From the NCBI GenBank assembly GCA_035222895.1, contig JAVYIG010000693.1, positions 62,001 to 126,000 of the forward strand: 64,000 nucleotides of DNA, read 5' to 3'. Position 1 is the stretch's first letter, and every line of letters begins with the position of its first letter. This document shows, one piece after another, positions 21,813 through 32,900 of the stretch. The notes beneath the pieces were generated by a model that was not told the DNA's origin, made no database searches, and saw only the letters and a list, made by a program, of their open reading frames with translations. A program made the translations under genes and the position numbers. This DNA comes from Strongylocentrotus droebachiensis. Lineage: Eukaryota; Echinodermata; Echinoidea; Camarodonta; Strongylocentrotidae.

Positions 21813-22684
21813 GTTCATCTCGGGCTCAGAATACCATGCGAACCTATGCCTTGGCATGGTCTACCTTCCAGATTTTTAGGGGTGATTATCAGTTTGACAC
21901 TTTGCAAGCGCCCAATATCGAGCAAATCGCGTTGTTCATATCTTACATGTCTTGGCACAAATTTGCCGCTAGCACGATAGCGGCCTATGTTTCGGGTTTG
22001 TCTTTTTACTTGCGCAGCAACGGGAAGGAAGACGTCACGCAATTGTTTCCAGTAAGACGTTTAATTGACGGGTGTAGGCGGAGGCATTCAAGAAAAGATG
22101 TTAGATGCCCTATTACATTGACCATATTGCGGAGTCTGATATCTGTGCTGCCTTCCGCTTGTTCGAATTCTTACGACTGCAAATTGTTTACTGCGGCGTT
22201 TTTAGTAGCGTTTTTTGGCTTTTTGCGTGTGGGGGAATTTACAGCCAAGAATGGGGTAATCCCGCTCGCGAGCGGTGACGTAATTGTTTCGGGGGAATCC
22301 CCTAATCGCAGGCTATTGATAACGGTCCGTTTCTCTAAGACAGACCAGCTGGGTGTGGGTTGTGTAATCACCATCCCGGAGAGCGGTTCTGTGATGTGCC
22401 CAGTGCGTGCAGTGACTGAGTACACACGCATACGGCCAACTCAGGGCGCTGCTTTCTTCAGGCAATTTGATACATCTCCCTTGACTAGACACAGGTTTAC
22501 TCGCGTTTTACGTCTGTGTGTATCTTTCTTAGGGCTTCATTTACAATCATACACATCTCATTCCTTTCGTATAGGGGCGGCTACTTCCGCTGCGATGAAG
22601 GGTTTTACTGAAGAGCAGATTAAGAAAATGGGACGATGGACCTCTCAGTCATTTCGCCGCTATATAAGGGTCGACCCGAAGTGA
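21776..22684 (+). CDS. Tyrosine recombinase of the Ngaro-like element
   Basis: 302 codons from the ATG at 21776, overlapping the end of the RT frame by 37 bases; the same frame is open further upstream. The N-terminal part resembles a SAM-like core-binding domain (NTMRTYALAWSTF...). The catalytic residues of the tyrosine recombinase family are visible: Arg151 (GFLRVGEF), His262-x-x-Arg265 (HSFRIGAA), Trp288 (GRWTS) and the nucleophile Tyr296 (RRYIRV). It would integrate the circular cDNA. No disruption was seen. Confidence 0.88.
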   Translation: MEQLLNERRVLLGSSRAQNTMRTYALAWSTFQIFRGDYQFDTLQAPNIEQIALFISYMSWHKFAASTIAAYVSGLSFYLRSNGKEDVTQLFPVRRLIDGCRRRHSRKDVRCPITLTILRSLISVLPSACSNSYDCKLFTAAFLVAFFGFLRVGEFTAKNGVIPLASGDVIVSGESPNRRLLITVRFSKTDQLGVGCVITIPESGSVMCPVRAVTEYTRIRPTQGAAFFRQFDTSPLTRHRFTRVLRLCVSFLGLHLQSYTSHSFRIGAATSAAMKGFTEEQIKKMGRWTSQSFRRYIRVDPK

Positions 22685-22871
22685 TCAAGTTTGTTATTGG
22701 GCGCGGTTTAGCAAACAGTTAGTTCGTAGGCTGAGCAATTGATTTTTACCGTGACCTCGCCCCCCCCCCTGCTTCTTCCCTATTGCTAACTTTTTCAGAT
22801 GTTTTTAGTTTTAAAAAGGGGACGAAAAGTCGTCTATTATTTAATAGGCTAGGGAAATTTAATATATCTCA

Positions 22872-23274
22872 GTGTGTTGGATGTTTGGAACCCAAAATGC
22901 TGGCCGTTTGTTTCTTGTTTTCTTCCTCCTTTTTGCAGCCTCTTCACTCACACTCACCACTGGATTGCGTACCGAGCCTCAGGTATGGGTAGTAAGGAGA
23001 CTCAATGGTGCAATGGGCAGATTTTCTTGCGACAAAACGGCGGGAAGGAAACCTCGGCCTCCCAGTTCGAGTCACGTGGAGTGGGACGCGGGGCTTCGTC
23101 TGATGGATTCGAGGGATTACGTCAGCAACTTTCTCCATGCCGTAGACTCGCCCACGCAAGCGACAGTTCTACCATGAGTTGGCGCAGACCGTGCACAGAC
23201 CTTATACGCAATATCCACGCCAGCGGCTGAAACGATTACGGGTTCGGACATTCTCCTTCGAGTTTCGTATGAAT
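22872..23274 (+). pseudogene. Decayed SGNH-hydrolase-like region of the Ngaro-like element
   Basis: Downstream of the recombinase, fragments in two frames resemble the accessory SGNH hydrolase that some Ngaro elements carry: VWVV then, one frame over, GSKETQWCNG (near 22985-23020); HVEWDAGLRLMDSRDYV (near 23062-23115); and GSDILLRVSYE (near 23241-23273), corresponding to the usual 'V/I-W-x-V-G-S ... W-x-G-x-R-L-x-D ... W-S-D-I-L-P-R' pattern. An in-frame TGA at 23175 and a frameshift near 22990 interrupt it. The match is by pattern only. Confidence 0.45.
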
Positions 23275-23766
23275 AGGCTAACATAAAATCGCCATGTCCT
23301 GTTCCCCGTACAGAAGGATAGCTTCGTTAGTTATTCTTAATTTTGGCTTCTATGTCGATTAACATCGAGATGTAATGTTTAAATGGGGTTAATTATGACA
23401 AATCAATTGTATCTTCTCGTGTGCAGTATTAACGACTAGGTTATCAAGATTAGAGTTACTGTATATTCTTGGATATTTAAGCCAATATAATATGTTTTCT
23501 TTTGCTTCTTCGTCTTCCATATATGAGGTGTTCACTTCACATTGATATTAATGCACATAGTATATTAATTGGATTGCTGGTGTATTAATGCCAGGCTTAA
23601 CTTGCCTTCAGCCGTTAACAGTAGTGCAGTTAACTCATTATGATCAGACCCTTGATCAGACTTATCTAATATAGGAAAGTTTACATCCGTGGAAGCATAG
23701 AGGTGACCTGTATAAACACCACTTAACGCGATATATATGGCGGCGAGTTGCGTCACACCTCGTTTG
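23275..23766. other. Non-coding interior of the Ngaro-like element
   Basis: Lies between the hydrolase-like remnant and repeat B1. No coding pattern or repeat was seen. Confidence 0.4.
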
Positions 23767-24457
23767 GCGGCATTCTTGCGAATGTGGACGCCTATAATCG
23801 CTTATACAAGAAATATATTGTTGTGGTAATGTAAATCTAGAGCAAGCGGTCTGTTAGGAAGGGGAGACAAAATTTGATGTTATTAGAGGATTGTTTTATT
23901 GCCGTATATATACAATTTTACGAGCCTGACTTGTCCGTAAGCTGGGAATACAATCAGTATTGCCCAGGTTCTTAAGCGGGAAGTCGTTTGTGCTCACCAC
24001 GTTTTTGGTTGGGGTATAGGGGGGGTGAGCGGGTTCCTGTCCGTTGAAGCTGAGATTGCCTGGCTTATGCCGTGTGTAACGCTCAGGGTGTCCGGCTGGA
24101 AGTCATCTTCGCTCACCCATGCCTCTTGTCTGTGCAAAAAGCCAGCAAGAGATGGGGGAAGCCCGTTCGCATGGCCAGGCGAATGGAAGAATTGTTACGG
24201 CTAGTCAAGAGATATTACTTTGTCGCCCGACTGGGCCCCCTATTGGTTCCTTACAGATCGCTCTCGACATATTATAATGCTCGAAGTAATGATTTGCATT
24301 CATTGTTGTTTTTTATGTTTTCACTATAATTCCTTTGCTGACCAGTTTGATTGAAACGAGTTAATTATGGTAATCAACTCTCAATAAAGACCATGGTCAA
24401 TCACACTTACAAAATACAAATTTGTTGACTTCTTCATTTGACTCAGAGTGGGAATAA
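23767..24457 (+). repeat. Split direct repeat B1
   Basis: 691 bases matching B2 (25741-26432, 692 bases). The only difference noticed is one base in the G-run near 24024 (seven G then TGAGC, against six G then TGTGAGC in B2). A small ORF of 85 codons is identical in both copies and has no recognisable domain. Confidence 0.9.
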
Positions 24458-24696
24458 TACATTTTAGCGAACTTCTCGAAAGTAGCTAAAACAGGTTATT
24501 CCCAATCTGAACGAAGAAGTGTGAACCGAGCCGTAGACCACACGCCGCGTGGTCAAGGGAGGGGGGTCGCGAAAGACTTTATTGGCGTCAGTAATAAAAC
24601 CAGAAAGGTTCGCGCCATACTCCGCGTGCTCTCGGCTCGCTTCATTCTTTCTATGGTCTTCATGAGAGATGGTCAGATTCGTGAACAAACTTTTTA
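24454..24696 (+). repeat. Split direct repeat A2
   Basis: Direct copy of A1. It follows B1 with a shared ATAA, giving the B1-A2 junction expected when a circular intermediate is the template. Confidence 0.9.
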
Positions 24697-25385
24697 CCAC
24701 CTTCCCGCCCCTGGCCGCCATTATTGGGCTGGCTGGCATGACATTAAACTAATGGATAAAATTGATGATAATTAAATGTACAGTCGCAGCTGTGATACAG
24801 CTTTCATGTGTTTGCTTATCTTACCTGTTTCGCTCCCAGTTCAGGGTTGCATCAGGGTACCTCAGTCCAATTTTGTATTGTTGTTGATTCATCATTACTT
24901 GTATAACATGATTTTAGTTGACATAATGATAATAGTCCCGCTTTTTAGAGGTGTTCAAAAGCTACTTCGAGCACTTTTTCCCAATTACAAGTAAATGTCT
25001 TTATTTAGTCGATTCGAAGCCCGATGGGGCGAATTTTGTACATTTAATTTGTGAACAATTTTTGTTTACCACCTTACCGCCCCGGCCGCCATTATTGGGC
25101 CGGCTGGCACTATAAATGTACAGTCGAACCTGTGATACCGCTTCTTTATGTGTTTGTTTATCTTACTTGATTCGCTACCAGTTCAGGGTTGCAACAGCAA
25201 TAACTCTGTTCCTCAGTCATTTCTTGATTCATTTTTACTTGTAGAACAGGATTTTCGTTGACATATATTTTTCCGCTTGTTAGGGGCGTCAAAAGCTACT
25301 TCGAGCGCTTTTTCTCGATGGCATGTTATATTTTGATCTATTCAATTCGAAGCCCGATGGGGCAAATTGCGGACAATTATCTTTA
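24692..25385 (+). repeat. Diverged tandem duplication between A2 and B2
   Basis: Two units start at about 24692 and 25071. Both run from a 'ttaccacctt.ccgccc.ggccgccattattgggc' head through 'tgtacagtcg..cctgtgata' and 'cagttcagggttgca' to 'aaaagctacttcgagc' and 'tcgaagcccgatggggc'. They differ by many substitutions and indels, unlike the near-identical A and B repeats. No ORF is conserved. Confidence 0.7.
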
Positions 25386-25669
25386 CAGTGTTTAGTGGCA
25401 TAGTTTGATGACAATCTACTCTCGCAAGGGCTATGCCTGGTCGCGTTCAGATAACATAAAACGGGCCTTGCGGGGCTTTCCCCGATCTTATTTTCCAGAA
25501 CTCGAAATTTTCATACGAAATTTTCATACGGTCAGAAAATACAATTGGCGTACTTTATTACCTTTGTTTTCTTTTAATCGCCTTTCTGACCAAAAGAGTC
25601 TGTTTTTCGAGAGATCGGTTTTCACCCGCATTTGAGTGTAGTAGAAAATGTCATCAAACTCCTGCCTTC

Positions 25670-25701
25670 ATGTTCTCCCAAAAGACTTTTTGGGAGAACA
25701 T
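25670..25701. repeat. Perfect 14-bp hairpin, 4-base loop
   Basis: Bases 25670-25683 (ATGTTCTCCCAAAA) pair exactly with 25688-25701 around GACT, 39 bases before B2. It could be a transcript 3' processing or replication signal of the element; this is not shown by the sequence. Confidence 0.8.
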
Positions 25702-25740
25702 CATGTTATTTACTTCATCTGCATTTGATTTGTCCAATTC

Positions 25741-26432
25741 GCGGCATTCTTGCGAATGTGGACGCCTATAATCGCTTATACAAGAAATATATTGTTGTGG
25801 TAATGTAAATCTAGAGCAAGCGGTCTGTTAGGAAGGGGAGACAAAATTTGATGTTATTAGAGGATTGTTTTATTGCCGTATATATACAATTTTACGAGCC
25901 TGACTTGTCCGTAAGCTGGGAATACAATCAGTATTGCCCAGGTTCTTAAGCGGGAAGTCGTTTGTGCTCACCACGTTTTTGGTTGGGGTATAGGGGGGTG
26001 TGAGCGGGTTCCTGTCCGTTGAAGCTGAGATTGCCTGGCTTATGCCGTGTGTAACGCTCAGGGTGTCCGGCTGGAAGTCATCTTCGCTCACCCATGCCTC
26101 TTGTCTGTGCAAAAAGCCAGCAAGAGATGGGGGAAGCCCGTTCGCATGGCCAGGCGAATGGAAGAATTGTTACGGCTAGTCAAGAGATATTACTTTGTCG
26201 CCCGACTGGGCCCCCTATTGGTTCCTTACAGATCGCTCTCGACATATTATAATGCTCGAAGTAATGATTTGCATTCATTGTTGTTTTTTATGTTTTCACT
26301 ATAATTCCTTTGCTGACCAGTTTGATTGAAACGAGTTAATTATGGTAATCAACTCTCAATAAAGACCATGGTCAATCACACTTACAAAATACAAATTTGT
26401 TGACTTCTTCATTTGACTCAGAGTGGGAATAA
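25741..26432 (+). repeat. Split direct repeat B2
   Basis: Direct copy of B1; its right end (GGGAATAA) is the right end of the whole element, followed directly by LINE coding sequence. Confidence 0.9.
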
Positions 26433-27357
26433 ATTCATGGAGTCTATTATATACTATTTTTTCAAAAATTTTGGATATACTTGGGAGTAGAGATATGGGG
26501 CGATAATTCGTAATTTCATGAGGATTGTCTTTTTTGAAAATTGGATTGATTTTGGCGATTTTGAATAAGTCCGGAAAAACACCTTGTGATAATGATTTAT
26601 TGAAAATGTGACTCAGAGGGTTAGCAAGTGGGTGGACTATTTCTTTTAAAAGAGACACACTAATTCTATCATGCCCGTGAGATTTGGAGTTGTTAAGAGA
26701 ACGTGTAATATTGATAATTTCGGTGGGGTTCGTGGGGCTCAAGAACAGAGAATGTGGATTAGGTTGGGGGAGATATTCCGTGAAATGCGCATTTCGGCTA
26801 TTAATCTTGCTTGCAAGTTCGGGTCCGATGTTTGTAAAAAATGAATTAAATGAGTTTGCATGAAGGGAAGAGTCAACTTTAGAACCATTTAAAGTCATAT
26901 CACCAGTAGGTGGGGGATTTGCCTTAGTTCCCATTACCTCTTTGATGACTTTCCATGTTGCATTAGTATTTGAACTGACGTCCTTTATTCTATTAGCATA
27001 ATACATTTTACGTGATATATGAATTAATTTTGTCAACTTGTTGCGATATAACTTGTATTTTTTTTAATTGGCTTCATTTGGATTGTGTAAATGTGATTTG
27101 TAAAGGCGATTACGTGTCTGTATTGATTTCAAAAAACCCTTTGTTATCCAAGGATGTTTGGGTTTTTTTCTATTATTTTTTACTTTACCTATGGGAATAT
27201 TTTTTTCATAATAATGTTGTAATTTAGTATTCAAGAGATTATATGATATGTTCGCGTCAGCTTCATTGTATACATCCTCCCACCCCTCAATTAATAAGTC
27301 TTGCTTCATTAATTCAATATTACGTTTAGATTCTTTTCGATATGTATACGTTGGTTA

Positions 27358-28298
27358 AATGATTTGGGGCATGGTAGTTTTAATTCACAAGTTAAAAATA
27401 TTGGTAAGTGACGAATCTGCTGATAACCAATCAGGAGCAAGGACTTCAGTAGCTAATAACAACAAATGTCATTTTTTCACTGATGACAAGTTTCGTGAAA
27501 CACCCCTGCTCTGGAATACGCAGCACCGGTGTGGCGCACCCTGGACTCACAGAGTTTTGAATTATACAATCACCCACCTGAGCAAAACCTCTCACAAAAA
27601 ATCCATTTAAATCTCACAACATTGTTTGTTTGTTTTTATTTCTGAAATCCATACATACATACAAGTTTAAAAAAACATACATATTTAAACACAGTTCAAA
27701 TGATAAGAAAGTAAGTAAATGTGTACAAGTATAGACAAACGGTTAGATAGCCCATTTCATGACCATTTTCAAAATGGTCATGTTCTTCCATGGGCTCCAA
27801 AAGCAAAAAATCATATTAATTTACATACAATATCTATTTTCAATCATAGTAATTTACTTCATGTTTCTCTTGAATATCATGCCACCGTTAGATGACACAC
27901 CTGATATGTACTTAACCATAGAAGCATGATTATGGTGATTATATTCGTAGATGCGTGTGCAACAAAACAAACTCATGCTACATGGCATCAAATAAAACGG
28001 AATTATTGTCTATTGGCACTTCTAAACAAGTTGTATGTTGCTATTGTGTTACGTATATTCTAACAGGTGGTCGACTTCGGCAAAGATACATACAACTTTC
28101 TCAAGTTAGCTCATTGATAACTGACAGATGATGTCACAAGGGAAATGAGATATTGAGGTTTTTGGGGTGGAGCTTAGCAAGTATGAAAAACAAATATTTC
28201 AAAAAATATTTGAAATCTATGAAAGAAATTCAGAAGTTTACATATCAAAATATGAGATGTTTGCAGGACTGCACACCAACAGGAATACATTTGTATTT
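27358..28298. other. No gene; probable second LINE 3' tail near 27622
   Basis: The stretch 'tttgtttgtttttatttctg' at about 27625 resembles the 3' tail of the minus-strand LINE at 16809, so 27622 to about 27960 may be the 3' untranslated end of another minus-strand copy. No RT coding sequence was seen. Confidence 0.35.
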
Positions 28299-28435
28299 CG
28301 ATGTCATGGGCCCTTAATATATTTCACGAATCTGTGCCACATTACAAATTATTTCATTTACATGTTACGATTAATTCTATTTCAATAGTCAGAATGCGAA
28401 TTGCATACATTGTTGCTAGGAAGGAAAACATTATT
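28299..28435. repeat. Single arm of the foldback family found at 44316-44591
   Basis: Shares 'tttcaatag.cagaatgc.aa.tgcatacattgttgctagg' and the preceding 'acaaattattt.att' block with both arms of the element at 44316. Only one arm is present here. Confidence 0.6.
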
Positions 28436-29947
28436 AAATTAAAACACATCAGGAACTCTTGCAGCTCAGACAAATATATTTGCATAGTTTTCTGCGCTTT
28501 ATAAATGTATATTATTATTACTGTTATTATCCACATTATAAACAAATATCTGATTGCAGCATTACAGTAATTTTTCAGGTCAATACCGTATAGAATTTGA
28601 CCCCCGAAAATTGCAAAAAAGGTTTTCTCAACGGTGTCAGGTAGTGTCGGACATCGGGAAGAACATACTAAAATCTACGAAAAATCGGACCCTTTTTCAA
28701 AATGGCGTCCAATATGGCCGCCAATACTTTTTAAAAATAGCCATCAATCATTATATATCCATCTTAGAGATGTCATTGTGCTGTCTAAACCTAGGTTTTG
28801 GGAGTCGAAGAATTTAATCATACCACATACATACAATGGTTATAGCCACCAGGAAACCTGAAACTTCCAAGATGGTGTTCAGAATGGCCGCCAGTCTCCT
28901 AAATTGACCGAAAGACGGTGAGCACATCCGCAACTCTTCTTTCTGACAAAATTTAATCCACAAGGCTCTACAATAATTCCTAATGAGAAAGTGTTGTGCA
29001 TTTTACTGAATTTTTACTATTTCGGGGTTCGAAATTTCACCGTTGGAATGAATGTCGCTACCTCCGTAGCAGAGAGATTGGATGTTATTTTACATGTTAT
29101 GGGACGGGTTGATAAAAGATAGCACTGTCACACCCGAAATTCACTTGAAAATATCATTTCAATTGCGTCTAGGCTCTAATATTATTGAGTGGCATCGTTA
29201 CCGGGTGAAGGGAAACGGAACATGACGAAAGTGACCCCCACTTAACTCGACGGCCTTGCTCTTTCGAATTCCATTCACCAAACAAAAATTTGCACTTCAC
29301 CCCCACGACACAAGTGCCCCCTTGATCCACGCTACGCCACTGATCTGTCTGAAGATTTTTGCCTGATGCCTCAGTTTACATGATTGATGTTGTTCGTTTG
29401 GAATGTTGCACATGCCGCTTTAAGTCTCTTCATTCCTGGAAACAGGGAAAAGATATTGAAGAAAAAAAATACTGGATTATTTCGTTTCATTTTTTGTTCA
29501 TTGAAGTGAGCTTTCTCGATCCAATATAGCCATAGACGTATTTTTAAAAATTCAAATATGTCGGGGGACGTCTCTTTTTACCTGGATTCGAAATTTCCAG
29601 TTTCTCTAAATGTTTTGACTGTGGGGGGGGGGGGGTGCTCAGATATTAGGACATACGGGGACTGCCGCCGTAATGGGTCACTGTTTCACAAAAAATCCCT
29701 AAATATGGGTCCCACTTTTAACAAAAATACTCTTTAAAAATGGGTCCGTTTTTTTCAATTTGTTGGCAAAATTTGCAATTTTTTTCATGGGCATGGGTTT
29801 CGAGGGTTGAGCGGCACACCACCGTCCAAACCAAATATGAATAGCCCCCCCCCCCCCTGTCCTAATCCTCGCCTCATACGCATACGAATGATATCAAGGT
29901 AAGTTACACTCTCATTAAAACAAATGAAAATAGTATTTCATTATTAC
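28436..29947. other. No gene recognised downstream of ACCS copy B
   Basis: A short C-terminal exon of copy B is expected in or below this region but was not found. Contains poly-G near 29622-29634 and poly-C near 29845-29857 around a 'gggtcc'-rich stretch that looks like a degenerate element related to the G/C-ended repeats at 13414 and 36419. Confidence 0.4.
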
Positions 29948-32900
29948 CTTCGATGAGTTTGCATTTCGGCAGGGCATGGACGAGTCTAATCCAACCGAAT
30001 TCATTGTAATAGAAGGCCGCCCCTGGTGCGAGACCGAGACCGTGGTCAAGACAGTGGAGAGCAAACTGCTTCTCGGTTTGTTTGCTTGTATTCGTGATGA
30101 TCTGCGTGCATGAAGAGGAAGAATAGCCTGTCAAAGAGTTGTCCCGACATTTGATCCGGGCTTTATATCAACAAAGATTCATACCTTATTCACACGGGCA
30201 AGACCGACAACAGACCGACAGCACGAAAATATTACATTATTTGTCCATGACCAAGAATCCATCGGTTTGGAGTTGGTCTGAAGTTAGTTTTGCGGTGTGA
30301 CTGAGGTATGAGAGTAAGAATTCTGATTGGATTTATAGGATAGAGTCAGGGTCAGCTTTAGGGTTAGGTTTTAGGCATTGTGTTAGGTCCAGTGTTGAAA
30401 TAAAGAATTAAGTAAACTAAGTTAGGTTAAAATAAGGCATTAGTATAAAATTATAAAAAAATTAAAAATTAAAAAAAAATTGACCACGGAGCAATTGCCA
30501 CCGGAACATAATTAGTAAAGCCGGCATGGTTATTTAAAGATTGGTTGCTTACAGTTATATCTAATTGAGCAATAAAAGAAAAAAGATGTTTTCATCATAT
30601 ATACGAGTGAATGTAGATTTCAAACAAACGTCATTATCGAATTTGTAAAAACCTAAATTTGTATCTATTTCTGTCTCTCTTAAACAAATGATGATAGTAT
30701 TCATTCAATGATTTCTAGTAACTAAACAATCCGCTTCGTCGAGAAATAGTTTTCTGCCAATAAAATATAAAGAAATAAAAGCTACAACACAAATCTAAGG
30801 TAGGAGAAGTAGTGCCCAGTTGCAAATACAAAATAAAATCTATAGCAATGCATACATTAATACTAAAATACAAAAAAAGTCCTTTTTATCTTAATAAAAA
30901 ATCTCTTTGAAGCTCCAACAAAGTTCAACATGAGTCCTGTATCGTCCATTTATGATGCTTTCTATATTAAGCAGTGAAGTTTTATATAATAATGTTTCCA
31001 TGAGACTAGAATAATCCATTAGTAGTATAGAACATACTAAACCCACCTTTCTAAAGTCGGCCCAAATGAATAACCCTGCACTGGGTTTCACAAATGGCAC
31101 ATCAAGCTCTTTCAGAGTTTCCATTACGATAGTTGCCGATTCCATCAACATCTTATTGTGAGTTGGAAGGTACATCTTCAACCATTCTAAGTAAAAAACA
31201 ATATATAAAATATTGATTTACACATATATACATATAAACATATATATGTATATTTACACACACATATATATACATATTCATATAGCTATATATGACCAAT
31301 AACCCCAAGCTATAATACTGAAATAAAATCCATTATCCACGAAATAAAATTCCACCTCTGCTAAAGAGACTCCATACGATAAAGAGTAAGGTGAATTTGG
31401 TGTCAATTTAGTACATTTAATTCAATATTAATATATCTATTATTATTATCATTATTGTTGTGTTATCATTATCATAATTATTATTATCATTATTATTATT
31501 GTCACATGGAAAATAATAACTATACAATGAAAAAGAGCCCTGGAAAACAAGAATACAGAAACTTCGCACGCAAGATGATACAACTCAAGACCCAATTCAA
31601 TTTTCCGAATATCTGAATGATTATTTTGTATGAATTGGTCCCACTCTTTCTGGAGCTATGTAACCCCCGAGGATAAAATTTCATGCTTTTCTTCAAAATG
31701 CCTATTTTTCACCCCAGTGCAAGAAACAGAGATAATTGACACAGTAAACAACCTACCACTTAAAAAGAGTCCTGGTCATGATGGAATCACGAACAGTATT
31801 TTGAAACATGTAATCTTAAAAATTGTCATCCCATTAACTCATATTTTTAACTTAACGCTTATAAATGGTGTCGTTTCCTCACACATGAAGAAAGCATTAA
31901 TCTATTTGCAGATGACACTAACATATTTTTATCTCCAACTTTTCCTAGATGCTGTCAACTATGAACTTACTTAAATTTATGAATGGATTCCGGCAAACAA
32001 ACTCTCCTTGAATATTACCAAAACCAATTACAAGTTATTTAGCAATATTATTGACTCAGTATTCCTTTAAAGGATTTTGATTAGTTACATGAGACTCTTT
32101 GAGAGTATTTAGTTAGTTCTTCAAACGCAATCGTGTCTTTTTGAAATTTCACCTGTAGATCTTCAAACTTCTTCAGACTTTCAACATAGCTGGCGCTCTT
32201 GCTAATTGATTGTTTTAAAATCATTTATTTTTTGCTCTAAATGATACAATACCGAACAGATGAATCTCATCGGAGGTCTTTTAGTTGTATTATACGTGTA
32301 TAAAAAGATGTAAATACGAAAAATGACACTTCTTTACCTTTGTCCTCTAATAATTTTGCCAAAGCTATTTGAATGAAACTTGGAATCTGGTAGAAATCGA
32401 CTAAATGTCCTAGGCCAGCTAAAACTCGAGGATTCCATGAATATACGGCTCCGAATGGAGAACCTGGCATTCCAAAATCCTGTAAAAACAAACAAACAGA
32501 TAAATGAATAAATAGATAATCAGGATTGGTGAATAATAAAATTATTGTTTGTTTCATTGGACAAGAGGTATGACATAATTATGTGATATATATTTAGGGA
32601 AAACACGAACATAGGACTGTAGAGCAACACAATGGCGAATCTGGACTTTACAGAAAGGGGGAGGGGATGGGGCCATGGCCTTCTGGGGCATAATCATAAT
32701 TACCAAGTCCCTTGAAGGGGACTTAAAGCCGTTGGTCCCCTGGTTGCTTACTGACAGGCATGCACATGCTTTCTTAGCAGTCGGATTTTAACAAACTATC
32801 AAACCATGAATATGGATGGTAAAACTGTAAACCTTTGCCATTCCCCATATGACATGTGTCTTTGTCTTGTCCGGTAGCTCATCTGAATGCAAGGTGAATA

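Larger units (their letters stand above)
18576..26432 (+). mobile_element. Ngaro-like tyrosine-recombinase retrotransposon (DIRS order), complete
   Basis: A 7.86-kb element with split direct repeats in the order A1 (18576-18818), ORFs, B1 (23767-24457), A2 (24454-24696), B2 (25741-26432). The plus-strand ORFs are gag-like, RT/RNase H and tyrosine recombinase. No DDE integrase, protease or methyltransferase domain was seen, which favours the Ngaro group over DIRS1 and PAT. It lies inside the RT coding region of an older LINE on the opposite strand. ATAA is shared by the left LINE flank, the B1/A2 junction and the right junction, and no target-site duplication is present, as expected for recombinase-mediated circle integration. 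Confidence 0.88.
16809..27357 (-). mobile_element. LINE (CR1/Jockey-like RT), 5'-truncated, split by a retrotransposon
   Basis: The minus-strand coding pieces are 27350-27064, 27036-26433, then after the insertion at 18576-26432, 18575-18029 and 17979-17329. Together they give a LINE RT: NYRPISLLPSISKIFEKIVYNRL, then QYGFRKNYST, CDLSKAFDTLNHDIL, CGVPQGSILGPLLF and FADDTNIFF (catalytic FADD intact), followed by the usual C-terminal region ending near 17329. Two frameshifts sit at homopolymer runs (about 27060 and 18050). The endonuclease domain is missing (truncation near 27357). The 3' tail probably ends near 16809 with a CAAA-type repeat on the minus strand. Confidence 0.85.

Noticed and set aside
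24072..26304. Two identical 85-codon ORFs
   Set aside because: They are the same position of the direct repeats B1 and B2; no recognisable domain, so not called as genes.
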